NCBI GenBank assembly: GCA_022885665.1
Contig: JAGQDJ010000058.1
Location: 124,342-188,341, forward strand
DNA length: 64,000 bases
Direction: 5' to 3'
DNA from: Triops longicaudatus
Taxonomy: Eukaryota > Arthropoda > Branchiopoda > Notostraca > Triopsidae
In this document: piece by piece, positions 11,601-26,464 of the stretch
How the letters are laid out: every line of letters starts with the position of its first letter
Numbering within the stretch: position 1 is the first letter of the stretch
Made by a program: the position numbers and the translations under genes
The notes under the pieces: model-generated
What the model was told of the DNA's origin: nothing
Database searches by the model: none
The model's input: only the letters and a program-made list of their open reading frames with translations

Positions 11601-14600
11601 TAACCAATAAGCCAAAGAATGGTAGCATACTTGGAAAAGATCGGTGGTAATGACGGATAAGCGTTGATTCGGGTCTGTGAGACCTTGCAAGTGTGGATTG
11701 CTGCTCAAAACGGAGTGGAAAATGTCCAAGAAGAACTGGAGAGAATACTGGTAGAGGAAGTGAACTTGGTTAAGGGAATCCAGGGTGAAGTAGATGTTGC
11801 TACATGCCTATAACAAAATTTACACAGTTAACTCCAACTCTTACGAGCCATAAATATCTTTACTTGTGAAAGCGGCATGTACTGCTGGGATACAGTCTCG
11901 ATTTCCGCAATAACTTTGTCCGTTTCCTCGACTTTACGTCCAATATCAGCGGCTTCCTTTTTAAGATGTTCCAGTGACGTAATAACCGAATCGTCATCCA
12001 AAATCTTGCCCTTAGCATCGTTCAACGCTTGCAACAGCGACTTTTCTAGCTGTCTTAGCCTCAAACGGTACTCACCTAAAGATATTTAAAGCATCAATTA
12101 GAATTTAAAAAATTTAATAAAATTATTTATGTTTGATTCTTTTTTAAAAAAAGCTCTCTACTTTTCCCTTTTCTTATGTACGTCTATTACTATATTTTAA
12201 ACTTTATTCTTACCCTGCAATTTAAGTAAGTCCGAGCGTTTTTCATCGATATCAGGACGCTCAGCTTTTAGTACCGAGTTCAAGCACTGGCTCTGCAGCG
12301 AACTGCGCGTGACAGTGAAATTGACAAAAGTAACTCGGGAGCAGATATCAGGCGGGAATTCCACCGAAGGATCTCTCGTAGACAGAATGATGGTAAACGA
12401 AGGAGAAAGATCAATGTCTTGGTCACCCAAGGTGATCAAAACACGTCCGCCTGTGCGACGCAATTCTCGATTCAACACCGGGTTCAGAATAGGATCATAG
12501 TTCTCTACGTCCTGGACGAGCAAAGGATTGCCGAAACGTAAAGCTGATTCCAGATTCTTCCTGAAAGCGTCGTCCAAGAAACTCGTCTTGGTGATTTTCT
12601 TCCCGCGATACTCATTAAGAATAAACTCGGTAGCTTGACCCGAAGGATCGATGATGAGCGGGTAGCGGTTGAAACGCTGTATCATGATGGCGTTTTCGGT
12701 GCACAAATCGTCCGCCGGCAGCTGATTAGCCTGCCAACGCAAACGCTCGTCCGGGTGTGACAAGTATTCAGTCAACGCTAAGTCAGGCCTGTACTGAATG
12801 TTGGCTGCTTGCAAATGCGCACACCAGCGTGTTAGCAAGTTTTGACGGTACTACAAAGGAGAAAATTTTTTTAAAAAAATTCCTTTTGAAGATTTTTTCA
12901 ATAGAATCAACGAAAAATAAACGAAAAAAAAAAATACAAACTAAAGTGAAGAAATAAAAATATAAAATACATACAACAGAAATAAGTAAAAATTATCTTT
13001 TTATAAAGCAGAAAAAATGCAATCCTTGAAATCACTATTTTTTTAGAGTACGACAACTTCGTACCTGTTGATCGAAATAACCTCCGTAGGCCAAAAAGGC
13101 AGCTGATAGCAGAACATCGCCAACAATGGTCGACATTTGCGCTTTGAACGTTTCGCTGGTGGCTTCCCAACGCTCTTTTTCGCTAGCCAACGACTGCAAC
13201 AAGTTAATGGAGCGATCTACTTTGGCTTGCACGTTTTCCAGGCTCGATTTGATAGCTTGAGCTTGAGAGATGAGCAACGCGTACTCTTCCTTATAGCTTG
13301 AAATGCTTCGCTCTAATTGACTGACGAGGGCCTTCATTTCTTCACCTTTAGCTTTATTGGTTTCAGCACGGCTCTCGAGGCTTTTCAGTTCATTACGCAA
13401 AGGCTCAACGCGCTTCAACATGTCGGCATAGTTGACTTGAGCAATGGCCCATTTAACCATAGGACCACAGGCTACACTGGCGCGGTTTACCTTTTCGAAG
13501 TTGAAGTCTGGGTTGCTGATATACTTGGAGATCATCTGATCCCTCACCGCGTCTGTGATATCTTCAGTGCTGAAATTGACAATTGTGTTGATAAAGTTTT
13601 CACGGACGATAATGGACCTGATCGTCTTCCAGTCAGTGGTGGATTCACCCAACAACAGACAAATGGCTTCCAAAGCAAGTTTGACGGGCGCTGGAGGATT
13701 AGCCATTGACCTCATTTCTACCAAATGTTGTTTCTTAATGCCTTTAACAGCTTGCTGGGCGTCAATCACAGCCGGCTCGACTTGGGCCAAATCAGCCATG
13801 ACGTCCTTCTTCTTAATAGCAATTTCTTGCAACTGAATTTCTAATGCTGCTTGAATTTCTTGGCTCTGAACTTTTTTCTGCTCAGCTTCATTCTGGTCTT
13901 GCACCATTTGACGCAACTTCGCGTTAGCAGCTTCGTTTTTAGCTTGCAGTTCTTGCGATTTAACAGCTAAAGATTTCTGCATTTCTTCCACTTGTTCCAC
14001 AGTTTCGGCAATCTTGTTCAAACCGACATTGAGATGTAGCTGTTGCTCTTCAAGGTCAGAACGCTTTTCCTGGTACAGCTTCACGAGGTGATGAATGAAA
14101 TCCAGGAAATGACGAGGCGTGATGGCCAAATTACGACCAGTTCGTTTCAACAAACGCGCTGAAGCTTGGTGCAGCGTTTGGTGGACGTACACACAAGCGT
14201 CTAAGATAGCGTAACGGTGGGTGACCACGCCTTCGGGGCAAAGTGAGGGTACCGCAGCCGGGAAGGGCATAGGCGCCGCCCAGTTGGGTCGGTCCAGATC
14301 AACACGGGCGGTGAACTCCTTGCAAACCTGGAACAATGCGCCATCGGACCAATCGCCGAACCAGTTCAGTACGCAACGGTTGAACAGTGCAGGTGATGTG
14401 GCAGCACGGTCTTTCAATCCTTCCGAAGATGGGTTCATGGTGAAAACCACGTGGAGATTCTTCATGACCTGTTGCGTGAACCATTTGTACAGTTCTTCGC
14501 CCGAGTCAAGCATCAGACCTTCTCTCTGTGCTCCTTCTTTACACTGCGTCATCAGGGTGGTGTATTCATCCCCTTCGAACAAGCCAGGTACTTCGCCGTT

Positions 14601-17600
14601 GGCCAGCAAGGTGTTCATGCGTTCGAGGAAACCGGATTCCAAAACGTTCGATTCATCTAGCATAAAGCAGATCTTCTCATCTTTGCAACCTGCCCGACGC
14701 AATAACTGCCTTAAATCTTCGTCAAAGTCTTCCGCCGTGTACTTGTTGTGTACTTTGATCTGGAACACGGAAAGGCCGTTCATCCAAGCCACGAAGCGCG
14801 ACAAGGTCGTTTTACCCGCGCCCGAGACTCCAATAAGCAGCAAATGACCTTGAGGTTGTCGGAAAATCCGGTCAATGCGCAGAACATGGTCCAGTACTTG
14901 GTCAAACAAGACTAAGGGTACGTCCAGCTCTTCTTCGTAGAATACTTTGAGCCTGGCTTTGACATAATCCCGGAGTTGTTCGCGGTCCACGGGAACGTAA
15001 TTCTTCGACAGCCAGTTGCTGTACAAGATCGGACGTGCCAGTGCGTCTTCACGGTTCACACTCGGGAAGTGCTTGACTGCCACCAAGTCAATGTGCTCGT
15101 TGGTCCACGAACGCTCGCTCTCTTCGACCAAACGATCCTGGAACAGCCTCAAAGCTTCGTGAGCCCAGAGTCGTACCAATCCTTCTACATTTAAACCCTC
15201 CAAAGGTCTAATGGCTTCACAGATACCGCGTACCCAACGTGTCATCTCACGCGGGGAGTACACGTAATGCGGCTGCATGTCTTGCGTAAACCTTTCTTGC
15301 GACAATAAATAAAATTCCACCATAGCGTTGGTTAAAGGCTCCGCGTAAGTTCGGAGCGTCGGTACCAATCGCAGCATAGCCCGGTTGAACGTGCCGTAAA
15401 TTTGCTTCAAAGAAGTTTCTCCCGGGTAGTCGACGTATACCACCGGTACGTGGCGCAAGAATCGATGCGACAAGGGTTTGCGACCAGGATCAGTGGGCGG
15501 GTTACATGCGCCCACAAACTGAATCCTTTCCAATTTGACCCAAGACTGCTCACCCGACACGCCCCCAGGTGTCGGTCGCCAGAATCCCCCCTGCTCCACC
15601 ATTTGCCTCAAGAACGAAATGACCCGTTGTGTGCCGTAATTATCCACATCAGGCAAGTTAATTTCGTCACAGAAAAGGACAAGCCATTTGCCGAGTTGCA
15701 CGGGAGCTAGAATAATGCCGTTGGGCGTCTTGCGGTACTCGCAGTAATGGTCGAACGTTTTCAGCAACAATTCAGGAGAAGTAGCTGACGAGAAATTCAA
15801 ACCGACAACTTCCATATCAGGTAAAGCTCTTAAGGCCGAGAAGAGGGTCATAGTTTTGCCCGAACCTGGTGGGCCGCAGAGTACCAACGGTTTGTGCTCA
15901 GCTAACCAGGTATACAACAACGATTCGTGGCGTACTGTGTCCAACGTAGGAACCACAACATCTGGTGCAGCGACTTTGTGCGTTTCCACCTCAATCTGCG
16001 GTACTTTGCTAGACCAAGGTACCCATTCGCCGCCAATGCTGACTTCGTAGTCGATAATAGGTACGTTGCTGGGTGGGAGGGGAATAGTGGTATGTTGACG
16101 CAAGAAATCGCCCATTTCGCTACGGGATTTCAGTTTCCCATCGCCAGCTAAGCTCCATACAATCGCGTACAACAAAGCTTTGGGTACGTAGCGTTCCAAC
16201 TGGTCGGCTTGCATAGGGAAATCGGGATGGGTGTGGTTGTAGTTCAACACGTTGCGAACGCACTGGTTCAGCATCGAAAACAGCGAGCCTAGCGCCCTTA
16301 GGCGTGTGTAATCCATAATGTGTTCCAAAGAAGCTGCGAATTCCAGTGCTCGGTTGACCAAACCATCTGGCGTGAAGTAGTATTGCAGAATGTTGGCCAC
16401 ATCGCGTTGAACTTGCAAAGTAGGTGAGAGAACGTCTTCCTTGTTCTCGCCTTGTTTCTTATTGCGAGTATCTTCTTCTCCTTCTTCCAAAGGAACGTTG
16501 CGTAGCGTAGCCAGGAAGTTTTCGCAAACCATTTCGGTCGAGAGCACGTCTTCGGAGAACCATACCATGCCGCAACGGGAAACGGTAGCCAAAGTGGCGT
16601 ATTTCAAGTCTTGGACTTCAAACATGATTCTGACGTTAGGCGGGATCGATAAGCGCTCACCATTGGGCAAAGTCAGCAGCTTATTGTCGTCCAATACGGA
16701 ATTGAGATTTTCAACCCATTCGGGATCCACGTCACCGTCGAAGATGATCCATTGGCGTTTGGAAATTTCGCCACGTACGTTGTCGATGATTTTGCGCAGA
16801 ATGTGCGTAAACAAACCATCGGTCCATTCGCGAGTGTTGGGATCCAGCGAACCGTACAAAGCTTCTTTGGAGATGGCCTTAGGGTCCATGACGTGAGCCA
16901 CGCCCTCGACGCCTTCCAAACGTTCCAGAGCTTTGAGTAACACACGCCAGGCGGTGGACTTGCCGGAACCTGAAGGACCGACCATCATCAAACCATGCTG
17001 CAACTGACTGATCTGGTACAACTGCAGTACTTTCTCCATCCAATTAGCGCCTTGTTCGTCACCTTCGCCGCAGACCAGGTATTCTTCAGCGCAAACCTTG
17101 CGCAATTGTTCTTTCAAGCCGGTCATTTCAGCGCGAGTGTAAGAAATACCCGGGAAGACATCCGACAAGAGTGAAAACAGCAGCGGAATGTCTTCGGCTA
17201 CGAGTTTCGGTACCATGGTTTCGCAGACGGATTGAATGAGAATTTCTTGTTCGGGCAAGTTTTCAGCAATAGCGCCTTCGTCGATGACCAACTCGCCTCG
17301 GGATTTCATGTCTTCCTTGATTTTCGTAATGCGGTCGCGTTTCACGTTACCAGCCGACACGAGAACGGACTTCAGGGCACGGAGACCAAAGTCGTAATGG
17401 GATTGGTTAGAAAGTTGTTCGTCGCAGAGCCTGAAAAATGGAACGATTTTCTGGGCCAGTTTCTCAGCCGTACGGAAACCTTGGGAAAACAACATAACTT
17501 CGGCAATGAGCTGACGATCGGGTGAGGTCATGGCCAACGAGCGGAAAAGTTTCTTCAAATTATCGGGCAAGTTAGATCTTCCGGCGTAGCCAGGGTTCAT

Positions 17601-20600
17601 GGTAATGAAAATGGCCATATCCGTGGAAACGCGAACTTGTTTGCCCACCAATTCGACACAGAGGCCTCCTTCTTTCTTGCCTTCCTTGTGGAGCTTCAGG
17701 CTTTCTTGGATAGTCTGTACTTGCTGGGATACGGCGGAGAGCATACGTTCTTCCAAACGATTGAATTCGTCGAAACAACCCCATGCACCAACTTGACACA
17801 AACCGACGAAAATACGTCCCATGGCTTGGAAATCGAAGGTTTCGTCGCAGTTGAAGACCAATACGAAACGACCTAGCTGGTGACCCAAAGCCTTGACGGA
17901 TTCGGTCTTACCAGTACCGGCAGGACCGAAAGGCGATCCTCCCAGCTTGGCTTCCAAAGCTTGCGTCATCGTCAAGTAGCAACGGTCCGTCAAGGGAGTC
18001 TGAACCAGTCGATCCTGGACACCCAGGTACTCGAAACCGTAATGGAATTTGGCGTTGGCCATATGAATCGAAAGTTGTTTTAGAACGTCCGATTGCTTGC
18101 TGTCCAAGTAAAAGCGCATCTGACAAAGCCACGGGAAGGCCTTGGCGTTGTCCACTTTTTGGGCGATGAGGTTTCGCGTGACGGTACGTTTGTGGACAAA
18201 TTCGTTAATCTAAAAAACACAAGACGTAAGTTAAGCTCGGTTCGTTATGAAATAGAATATATTTATAAAGTGACATTGTTGTACCAAATGTTCCAGTTTC
18301 CGGCGGCGCAAAGGAGGTTGTTCTTGAAGTACAGAATCTGCCAAAATCTGCAAAGTACGTTCCACTTGTTGCAATACCAGTTCCAAGCCTAGGATTTGGT
18401 CCTGTGATTGCTGCAACGCACTCTCGACGTCTTCACTCCACTGGATCTGGGCCGCCAGGACTACAATCTGTGCTTGGTATTTATCGCACCACTCCATGTA
18501 AGGACCCATCTCCAGTTGTCCGCCAAACGAACGTAGATCGCGCACAGCATCGGCCAATCGCTGCGCTAAGGTAAAACGCATTTCTCTTTCCACCATGGTT
18601 AGCCATTCGTTGATCTTCGGGTTATCCACCGTGGATACTGGCGTATTGAATGTGACCTAAAGAAAGGCAGATTTATTGAAAATACTGTTTATAAAGTAAA
18701 CCTTAGTAAACGCGAAACGCTTATCAGAAATCCAATTTGAAACACGGAAGCTACAACCAAATTTTTCAGAAAAAGAAAAACTGGGAACTCCTCATATGAG
18801 GTTCACCATCGCATCATTGAAATTAACACAGTATGGAGAATTAACTTTTATGAAAGTCAAAACGGCAAGCGTAATTAAATTACTTCTTCGCCCTCACGCG
18901 AGGCAATGCCAGTGATGACGCTGTTATCTTCATTTAGAATAATAGCTGCAACACCAGCGAACATTTTCTTGAAATGTTTCTGCAAACGAGGAATATTCTT
19001 GCTGTTGCCGATAATCTCCAGTAGATCTTCATCTCCCACGAAGTAAAATCTGTCAGAAATCACAGAAAAATTAGAAATAGTTGACATAAGAATTGCAATG
19101 TCCTAACTTACCGGGGGAAAGATGAACGTTCACGTTCTAAGTATTCACCCAATGCCTTCTGGATTTTGCCAAGCAAATCGGCCAATCTCTCCAAAGACCG
19201 CTGCACACCGGGTAAGTTGAGAACATCCATTACCAATGGCGACTTGGAGACCTTTTTCATGAGTGTCAAAAACTCAGAGCTGCGAAGTAAAAGAAAATAA
19301 TAAATAAGGGAACATAATAATGCATAAAGTAACAAACGCAAAACTCACGAAGGGAAAAACTTATAAATAAATAAGAAAAATATATTTTTAAGATTTATTC
19401 TTACCTGATGCTCTGAAAGCGAGACGTTTCTACAGGCAACAAAGTTTTGATGTCAGCGGATCCCGAGAAGATCCCTTCCAAGTAAACCCAGCGTCGCTGG
19501 ACGTCAATCCAGACATCAAAGAGCGCGTTGATACGGTTCAGCTTCTCTTCCCACGTTGAAGCCTCTTCCTCAAACACTTTGTAGTAGGGTGACAATTTCA
19601 TGGCCGCCAAAGAGTTGATGTGCTCTTTCACTTTGTTGAAAAGCTCATCCCAACCGCGTATGAGTCGACACTTGTTCTGGTAGTTGATAAGATCCAGCTC
19701 ATAGGCTTGCCACGCCTCTCGGACTTGCTTCAAAAACTCTTCGAGGGCCATTTCACCCTGAGCGACCAGAATGACATCCCGTACCACCAACTCGTGCTTC
19801 TGGAGGTCAACGTCCCATACTTGACCCAAAGTCAGGTCCGACAGTACCCAATTGACACGCAATGCCTTTGTTAGCTGCTTCCAGTGACGTTCTTTTAGCG
19901 CATCAGACTTCAATTCCGTTACCAGCATGTTAACCTTGCCATACGATTGGAGCAGCTTGCGAACATATTCAAACGAGGCGTACTGGCGCAAGCGAGACGG
20001 CATATCTTTCATTTGAGCCAACAAACCATCAATAGCTTGACGCAGTTTGCGCGGTTGAACAGAAAGCCATGGTTTTTCTTTCAAATCTTCGATCTGCGAC
20101 CAAATCTTGGCAACTTCCGTCCAGACGCCCTTAAGGTCCTGGAGTTCTTCCCAGGCCACGCCCATGCGGTCTTCAGTGACGGACGCAGGTCCTCCAGCTA
20201 CGCTATCGGCCAATTCCAGAGCTTCTTTAGCCTTGGCGACTTTGTCTCGTTCTTCCTTGAGTCGCGTATACTTCGTTTCGAAGAGCTGAAGCTGTTGAAG
20301 CGCTTCTTCTGGGCGGGTACTGCCCTCTACTGGCTTGCGGCCTTCCCAATCCGCTAAATAATCCTGGCTGCGCGATTCTACAGCCTTGTCTTCCGCCACG
20401 ATCTTGGTTTGTAGACTGGCCACTTGGCTCTGAATTGAATTGTCTTTGCGCTTAATGATGTCACTAAAAGCGCCCCATTCGCCTTCAATGTTGTCGACGT
20501 GGAGCCACTGGTTGGGGAACTGGAAACGTTGACGCTCCAAGATACGTTGGCCCTCTTTGTACACGTCAACTTGCTTCTCCCAGGCCCTCATCTTACGCTT

Positions 20601-23600
20601 CAGGGCTTGGACGTAAGTAATGAGGCCTACGGCGTCGGCAGTGCTGCCAGCTTCAATCGACTGTTGCTCCAACTCTCCACGTGCCTAAACTCGTACGATT
20701 TAAGTGATTTTTAAAAATAGACCTTAAAAATGTAATAAAATAACAAAAAGTAAAATAAAAATCAAACTAAGAAAACAATACAAAAAGCGCAAACAAATGC
20801 AGAATAAGGCCATCGAGTAATAACTAATCCTACGAGAATGTAATTGTAAAAATCAAAATAAAGTTAATTTAATAAAACTATTTGGATACGGAGTTTAAGT
20901 AATTAATTTAATAGAACTTAAAACTAATTTTATAAAAAAGTAACGTAAGAGCTTGATTCCTTTGAAATATTCGAGATCATAGCATGGTTTTCGATTGTTC
21001 AAGACTATTGTACGCTGATGATTATAGAACAATTGTTTACCTTCGAAACTTGAGCATGGAACTGCGACATTTCATTACCCATGAGTGCACCAAATTTGCT
21101 GACAACTTCCTTTTGCCACGAGTCGTACTTGAGGCTCACTTTGCTCTGTACTTTGGTGTAATCTACAACCAAGGGCCCAAATTCTTTGCGAGTTTCCGAA
21201 GTGTCAAAAGTGGCACGCGATTTCTTGATATCATTAAGGCAGCGCATCCACATGCCAATATCTTCTTTCAAAGTGCCGTACAACTTGTCAGGCTGCAAGT
21301 CCCACAAAGCTTGGTAAGTCAGCCACTCGTCCACATATTGGCTCACCTGTGTTTTACACCCATTTTAGATTTAGCAGAATAGTTTAAACTCGTCATTTTA
21401 CCTCCTTCATCTTATCTTCAATAGCTTTGTACGCATTAGCCAAAACAGATTTTGCTTCCGGCATCTTTGTTAGCAAGTTGCGGTACGACTGCGAAGTGGG
21501 TCGGTCTAATCCCACCTAATGCGAAAGAACGTTAGTTTTAACGCTAAATGCTTACGTAGCGAAAAACTTACTTGATAACGCGTACTCTGAATACGAGTTT
21601 GGGAGGAAACGATAGCTTCCCACGCGAAGAGTTGCTCCAAAATCTTGCAGCGAGCTTCGGGTAATGTTGGGTGCAGATACATTGTCTGATTCGTGATGCG
21701 AACTTCATGAACCAATATTTGAATCTTCAAACAGATCGCCATTAGTACAACAGGCAATCTGGGGAAATAAAATATATACCTGCGGCTCACCACCTGGTTT
21801 ATTAGGTGGAGCTTGTTGATCAGTGTTCATAGAATAATCTAGCTCTGTTTCTTTCGTTTGTCCTAACAATGCTTGCGTCCAAGCAACAATGCCTGCCTCC
21901 AACCGAGCTGCCAATCGTCTTTCAACCTCTTCGTCCAACTTGGAAACCCACACATGCAAGTTGGAGTACTGGCGCAAGCTCAATTCGTCAACGACTTTCT
22001 GAATCTTGCCCAAGATATCGGCGAAGGTATTGTGCGAATAGGCGCAAGTTTCCAAGGAGCGTACGTCAATATCGATCTGTTCTTCAATAGCTAATAAATC
22101 ATCAACTTTCTCGTGGAAGGCGAAAACGTTTTCGGCCAAACGCTGCACGTAAGGATCTAGTTTGTAAGATTCCCACACCAGTCCGATTCCCTAATCACAC
22201 AAAATATGTGAGAGTTTATCAAGTGACTCGTTATACGCACAATACACTTACATTTTAACACTTTGGACAGTATCCATACTTAAAATAAACCAAAATATAA
22301 GCTAAGAGATTTCTTTTCAAAAATACTTACGTCTGCTATGATGGTTTGCAACTCACGATGCATGCCAGCTGCCAGTAGTTTAACGTTGGTTTTCTCTTCC
22401 ATCTGGAAAAAGTAATACAGTACATTAGACAAGGCAGGTTTTGAATGTTAGTAGGTAATTGATTAGGAACCGGGGTAAGTTTTCTTGCAATTGTCAAGCA
22501 ACTTGAAGTTAAAATCCAAACCAAACTCAAAAGGATAAAACAAGCAGAAAAATTAAAAGTGAAGGTGGTCAAAGCAGGGCAATTCTATTATTTTCGATTA
22601 GCAAAAATGCATGGTCGTATATTTTGCTTCAATCCGTGAGTTTCAAGGCACAACATATTTAGAAATACCTTCAGGGTCTGCGAACCCGATGAACTGCCAT
22701 AAAGCTGCCATTGAACGGATAAGTTTTGAGAAAACAATTATTTTAATATCGAAAACTAATGAACTAAGAAATGATTGAGATAATCAAGGGAACAGTTTTA
22801 CCTTTTCCAATGTGCGTTCGTAAGTACGGACGCTTTCAATCAAAGAAATCGCAAACGGGTAGATCTGATTCGCTTGGTGAGCTTTATTCATGATAGCCAG
22901 TGGTACTCGGAATCCCAGATTTTTTAAATTACGCACCTATAACATTTTCTTCTTACTTTCGGCATGAGAGCATGAGTCAACGCAATTTACTTCTTTAGCT
23001 AAGGTGATAATTTCGGGCAAGAAGTTGACTTTCAAGCGGAAGATGTTACCGCGCGTTTTCGCACGCACGCTCTCAATGGCATAAATGCGTCCAGACACGC
23101 CCAAGTTACGCTGTTGAACAGAACGGGTCCAGTCGTCGAAAATTTCTTGCGTGTTGAGTTTCAAGCGAAAACTGTCACCGTCAGCTTTCAACTTTTGGCC
23201 TTCTACGTGGTTCTCCCAGCCTTTGCCTAAATTCCACACGGAAAAGTATTAATTACACGAAAAACTCGAATGCAAAGTCAAAGATTTACCCAACACATCC
23301 TCCACACGACGCATGTACGCCGTTAGCTGACGGTCAATTTGCTTAGCCCAAATGATTGATCCTGCCACTGGTGGTAAATCACGAAAATGGCTCATGGCGC
23401 AACATTTGCTCTGCGAATATTGCACTTTAAATTTATCATGCAAAGCTTCAATGTCATCCTTAACGCGTTGAATAAGCTGGGTCTGATATTCGCGGATAGC
23501 ACCACGGATATGGGGGCGCACGAAAAGTGCATTGAAACGCGAGAAAATGCGGAACATTTCATGTGCATTACGCGCCGTGCCCAACTGATCGCGCAAACGT

Positions 23601-25679
23601 GCTGTAATACGCGTCTCCACACGATCAATTCTCTCCTCATAACGCCGTAGGGCAGCTTCCCATGCTTCGCTACCATCCTTCGAAATATCCAAGCCGTCCA
23701 CTTCCTTCACGTTTTCATACGCTAAATTCACCTCCTGGAGAAATTGGACGAAGAAATAAATACATATTTTATAATTAAATAAAGCTTAGATTTGTCACTT
23801 TTATCATTTTTAATATAATAAACCGATGAAATATTCAATAATAGAGTAAGAATGTAAGACAAAATTTTGAGAAAAATCGGCGAAATTAGCAATAAAACTA
23901 GTTATAAAAAAATCTTAAAATATTTAAAAAAAAAGAGCTGCTCTTACTTCGACAGCGTTATCAGCCGCTTCGAGCAAGGATATCTCTGGTCCCGTCTTAG
24001 GCTCCGCTTCGCCTTCCAAAATCGCCGGCTTAGCTATCATAGTAGGGCGCAAGACACGCACAATAACGGTGCAGAGCTGTTCATGCTGCCGACGGAACTT
24101 ACGCATTTGCTCCATGCGGGCTTGTAATTTCTTATGAGCAGCGGACATTCGCCATACAAGCTTAAGCTGCTCTTCACGCTTCTTTTTGACGATATCCCTA
24201 TAACAGTAACAAATTATGGCCCCGAGCGATTGAATAATTGTAAGTTTAACGTTACCTAAGCAAGCCTTGGAACTTTTCGTATTCGTCATCCCAAGTGGTG
24301 AAAACGTCAAAGCACTGGGTCATGACCTTTTCAAACTCATCGAATGGAATATGCATCAGACGCCGGGTTCCGAGGACTTTGAGAAGTTGGGAGCTCAAAT
24401 CTCGTGAAATGGCTTCGACCAGTCGTAAAGCACGCTGCGTTGGATATTTGGTGTTTCGGATTTTCCTCATGTGAGCAAAAATGCCCACAACGGCGGTCCT
24501 GATGCGATCCAGTTCCGTAGCGGCCAACAGATCATGAATAGGGAAATCTTTCATGAGGGGATTGTAATCATTGACCATTGCCAAGGCTTGCTTCAGACCG
24601 GTGTCCGTGTCGAAACTCACAGTAGCGTGAAAACGCTTGCCGTGCTTGAGAATTTCGAGTGTTAAACCAACTTCGAGGCTTTCACGCTTTTCTTGGATGC
24701 GGAGTAGAGCTCTTTCCAAATTGAGCCAGAAACTGATTTCCTGCACCCAAAAAAACGACCATTAGGTACAAGTTAACTAAAGATTAAAATACAAACCTGG
24801 AGAGCTGTACCAGAAGAAGGATCACGGTCTAAACGCGTGACTTTTTGAATTTCACGGATCCACCGGTTCACCCCGGTTTGCAAAGCGTTCAGCAGGTTGG
24901 AATCTTCTTCAACTTTATCGCCAAAGTCGGACACCTTGGGCTTGACGCCATTGTCGAGGCACCTGCGAATCACTTGAGCCACATAGGGATGTATAGTCAA
25001 CACGATTTCCGGAATATCGATGTTTTGCTGAAGATGCAGTAAACCCATTTCCAATTCGGCAATCTTCTTTTCGACAGCTGGAGCCATTTTGTCGCCATCT
25101 CTGTCGGCTTTGCCCGATTCTTTGACGTACGACTTGAAATACGGAGCCAAGGCACCGCTCACAAAAGAATGCAGCGTTTCATAGGGTGATCCTTCGCTAA
25201 GGTTGACCATCTGCATTTGGCTCAATAAGGATTTATCGGCTTCAATAACGGCCCCGCGTTTGACACAAACAAGGCTGTAATGTAAAACAAAAGAAAGATA
25301 AGTAGAAACTCAGTTAGGGCAGTACGTTGACAAACCTATTGGTTTTGCTGCTAGTGAAGTGGACCGAGGACGAGATAAGGTATTGGACGTTCTCCTTGTC
25401 CTCTTCGGAGCCATTATTACCCTCCTCGTCTTTAATAGCCAGGCGTTGGATAAGAAGGGCACGGGTTTGGGCATCGCTGATGAATTTGCGAATAGCTTCT
25501 TGGTTGGATTTGTCCGCCAACGCGGCTTCCCAGGATGGACTTGCAATAACATCTTCCTCCAGCAAGATGGGCACAGCTCGGCGAAGATGGTTGACGAGTT
25601 GAGTAACATCGATCAAGGAAATGTCCTGCTGGGCTCCACCCGAGTCTTGCAACGAGGCAGAACCCGAATCAATTTCCAT
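8612..25679 (-). CDS. DYNC1H1: Cytoplasmic dynein 1 heavy chain
   Basis: Motor ATPase that drives minus-end transport on microtubules. The protein aligns end to end with animal cytoplasmic dynein 1. It starts at 25679 (MEIDSGSASLQ), followed by the tail (linker segment VQPRKLRQAIDGLLAQMKD near 20000). AAA1-AAA4 P-loops are GPAGTGKT near 17920, GPSGSGKS near 16970, GPPGSGKT near 15865 and GVSGAGKT near 14825. The stalk coiled coil with the microtubule-binding domain lies around 14000-13100, then AAA5-AAA6 and the C-terminal domain, ending ...GVALLASTTLQ with the stop at 8612-8614. One exon, 13065-18209, is about 5.1 kb and covers AAA1 to the stalk; the rest is cut into many small exons. The first coding exon ends at 25336 and the second is 25274-24797. 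A 3' splice acceptor directly before the ATG implies a 5'UTR intron. All Walker A motifs look intact. Confidence 0.98.
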
Positions 25680-26464
25680 AGCCTAAATGAAAGAATAAGA
25701 TAAATTCATAAACGTCACATAGTATTTTTTATTATCTCACTGTAGCAAAAATAAAGCACTCGAACGTAAAAAAAAAAAAAAACAAGTTCGCCCACCCCAC
25801 CCTTTTTCCCTTTTCTAGGTGCTAAAATATATAATATAAAATAATGAAGAGTAAAAAAGAAGTGTCGTTACCTTATTGATATACGCAAAATAAATTAACA
25901 CGAAACTAAAGCGGAAATATTACAAAAGTTGATTTAAGAAACGCTATACTCTCCACCGATTCGGCTCTGCCGAACACTGACGTTCCGAACTTGATGACAC
26001 ATTCAGATATTAATCGATTTAGCCGTTTGATATCGATACTGATTACAGAACTCGAAAGACCCGCCAAATACAAATTATTTTATGACATGTTTACTTTGTA
26101 GTCGTAATATTCGCTCAAAGCCGGAATGCTTTTTTCTGTCCTTTACGAATTAAATCATTTTCCCTATTGAAAAAGTATAAACTGTAATAGAAAGAAGTAA
26201 CAACAAGACTAAGCGGAATAAGTCATATCTGTAACTTTTTAACAGTTTTTGTAAGTACTCAAAAATTAGTAAAAATTGTAAGAGATAGAATAAAAACGAA
26301 AGTGGACAAATTAGACGCTACGCAAAAAAACCGCGCATACAAACTATAAGCCGTTTGCAATGCATTATGAATTTATTTACAAAAATACGTTTCCTCGATT
26401 GTCGAACAAGTCACGTACATATTTGTAAATCATGACGTGGTCGAAAAGAAACTTTAGAATTGCA
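25680..26464. other. Intergenic, dynein promoter side and FANCL 3' side
   Basis: AT-rich; contains an A-run near 25770 followed by a short pyrimidine-rich patch. It must hold the dynein 5'UTR exon and promoter (read leftwards) and the FANCL polyadenylation region. I see no other coding sequence and no clear TATA/Inr pair. Confidence 0.4.
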
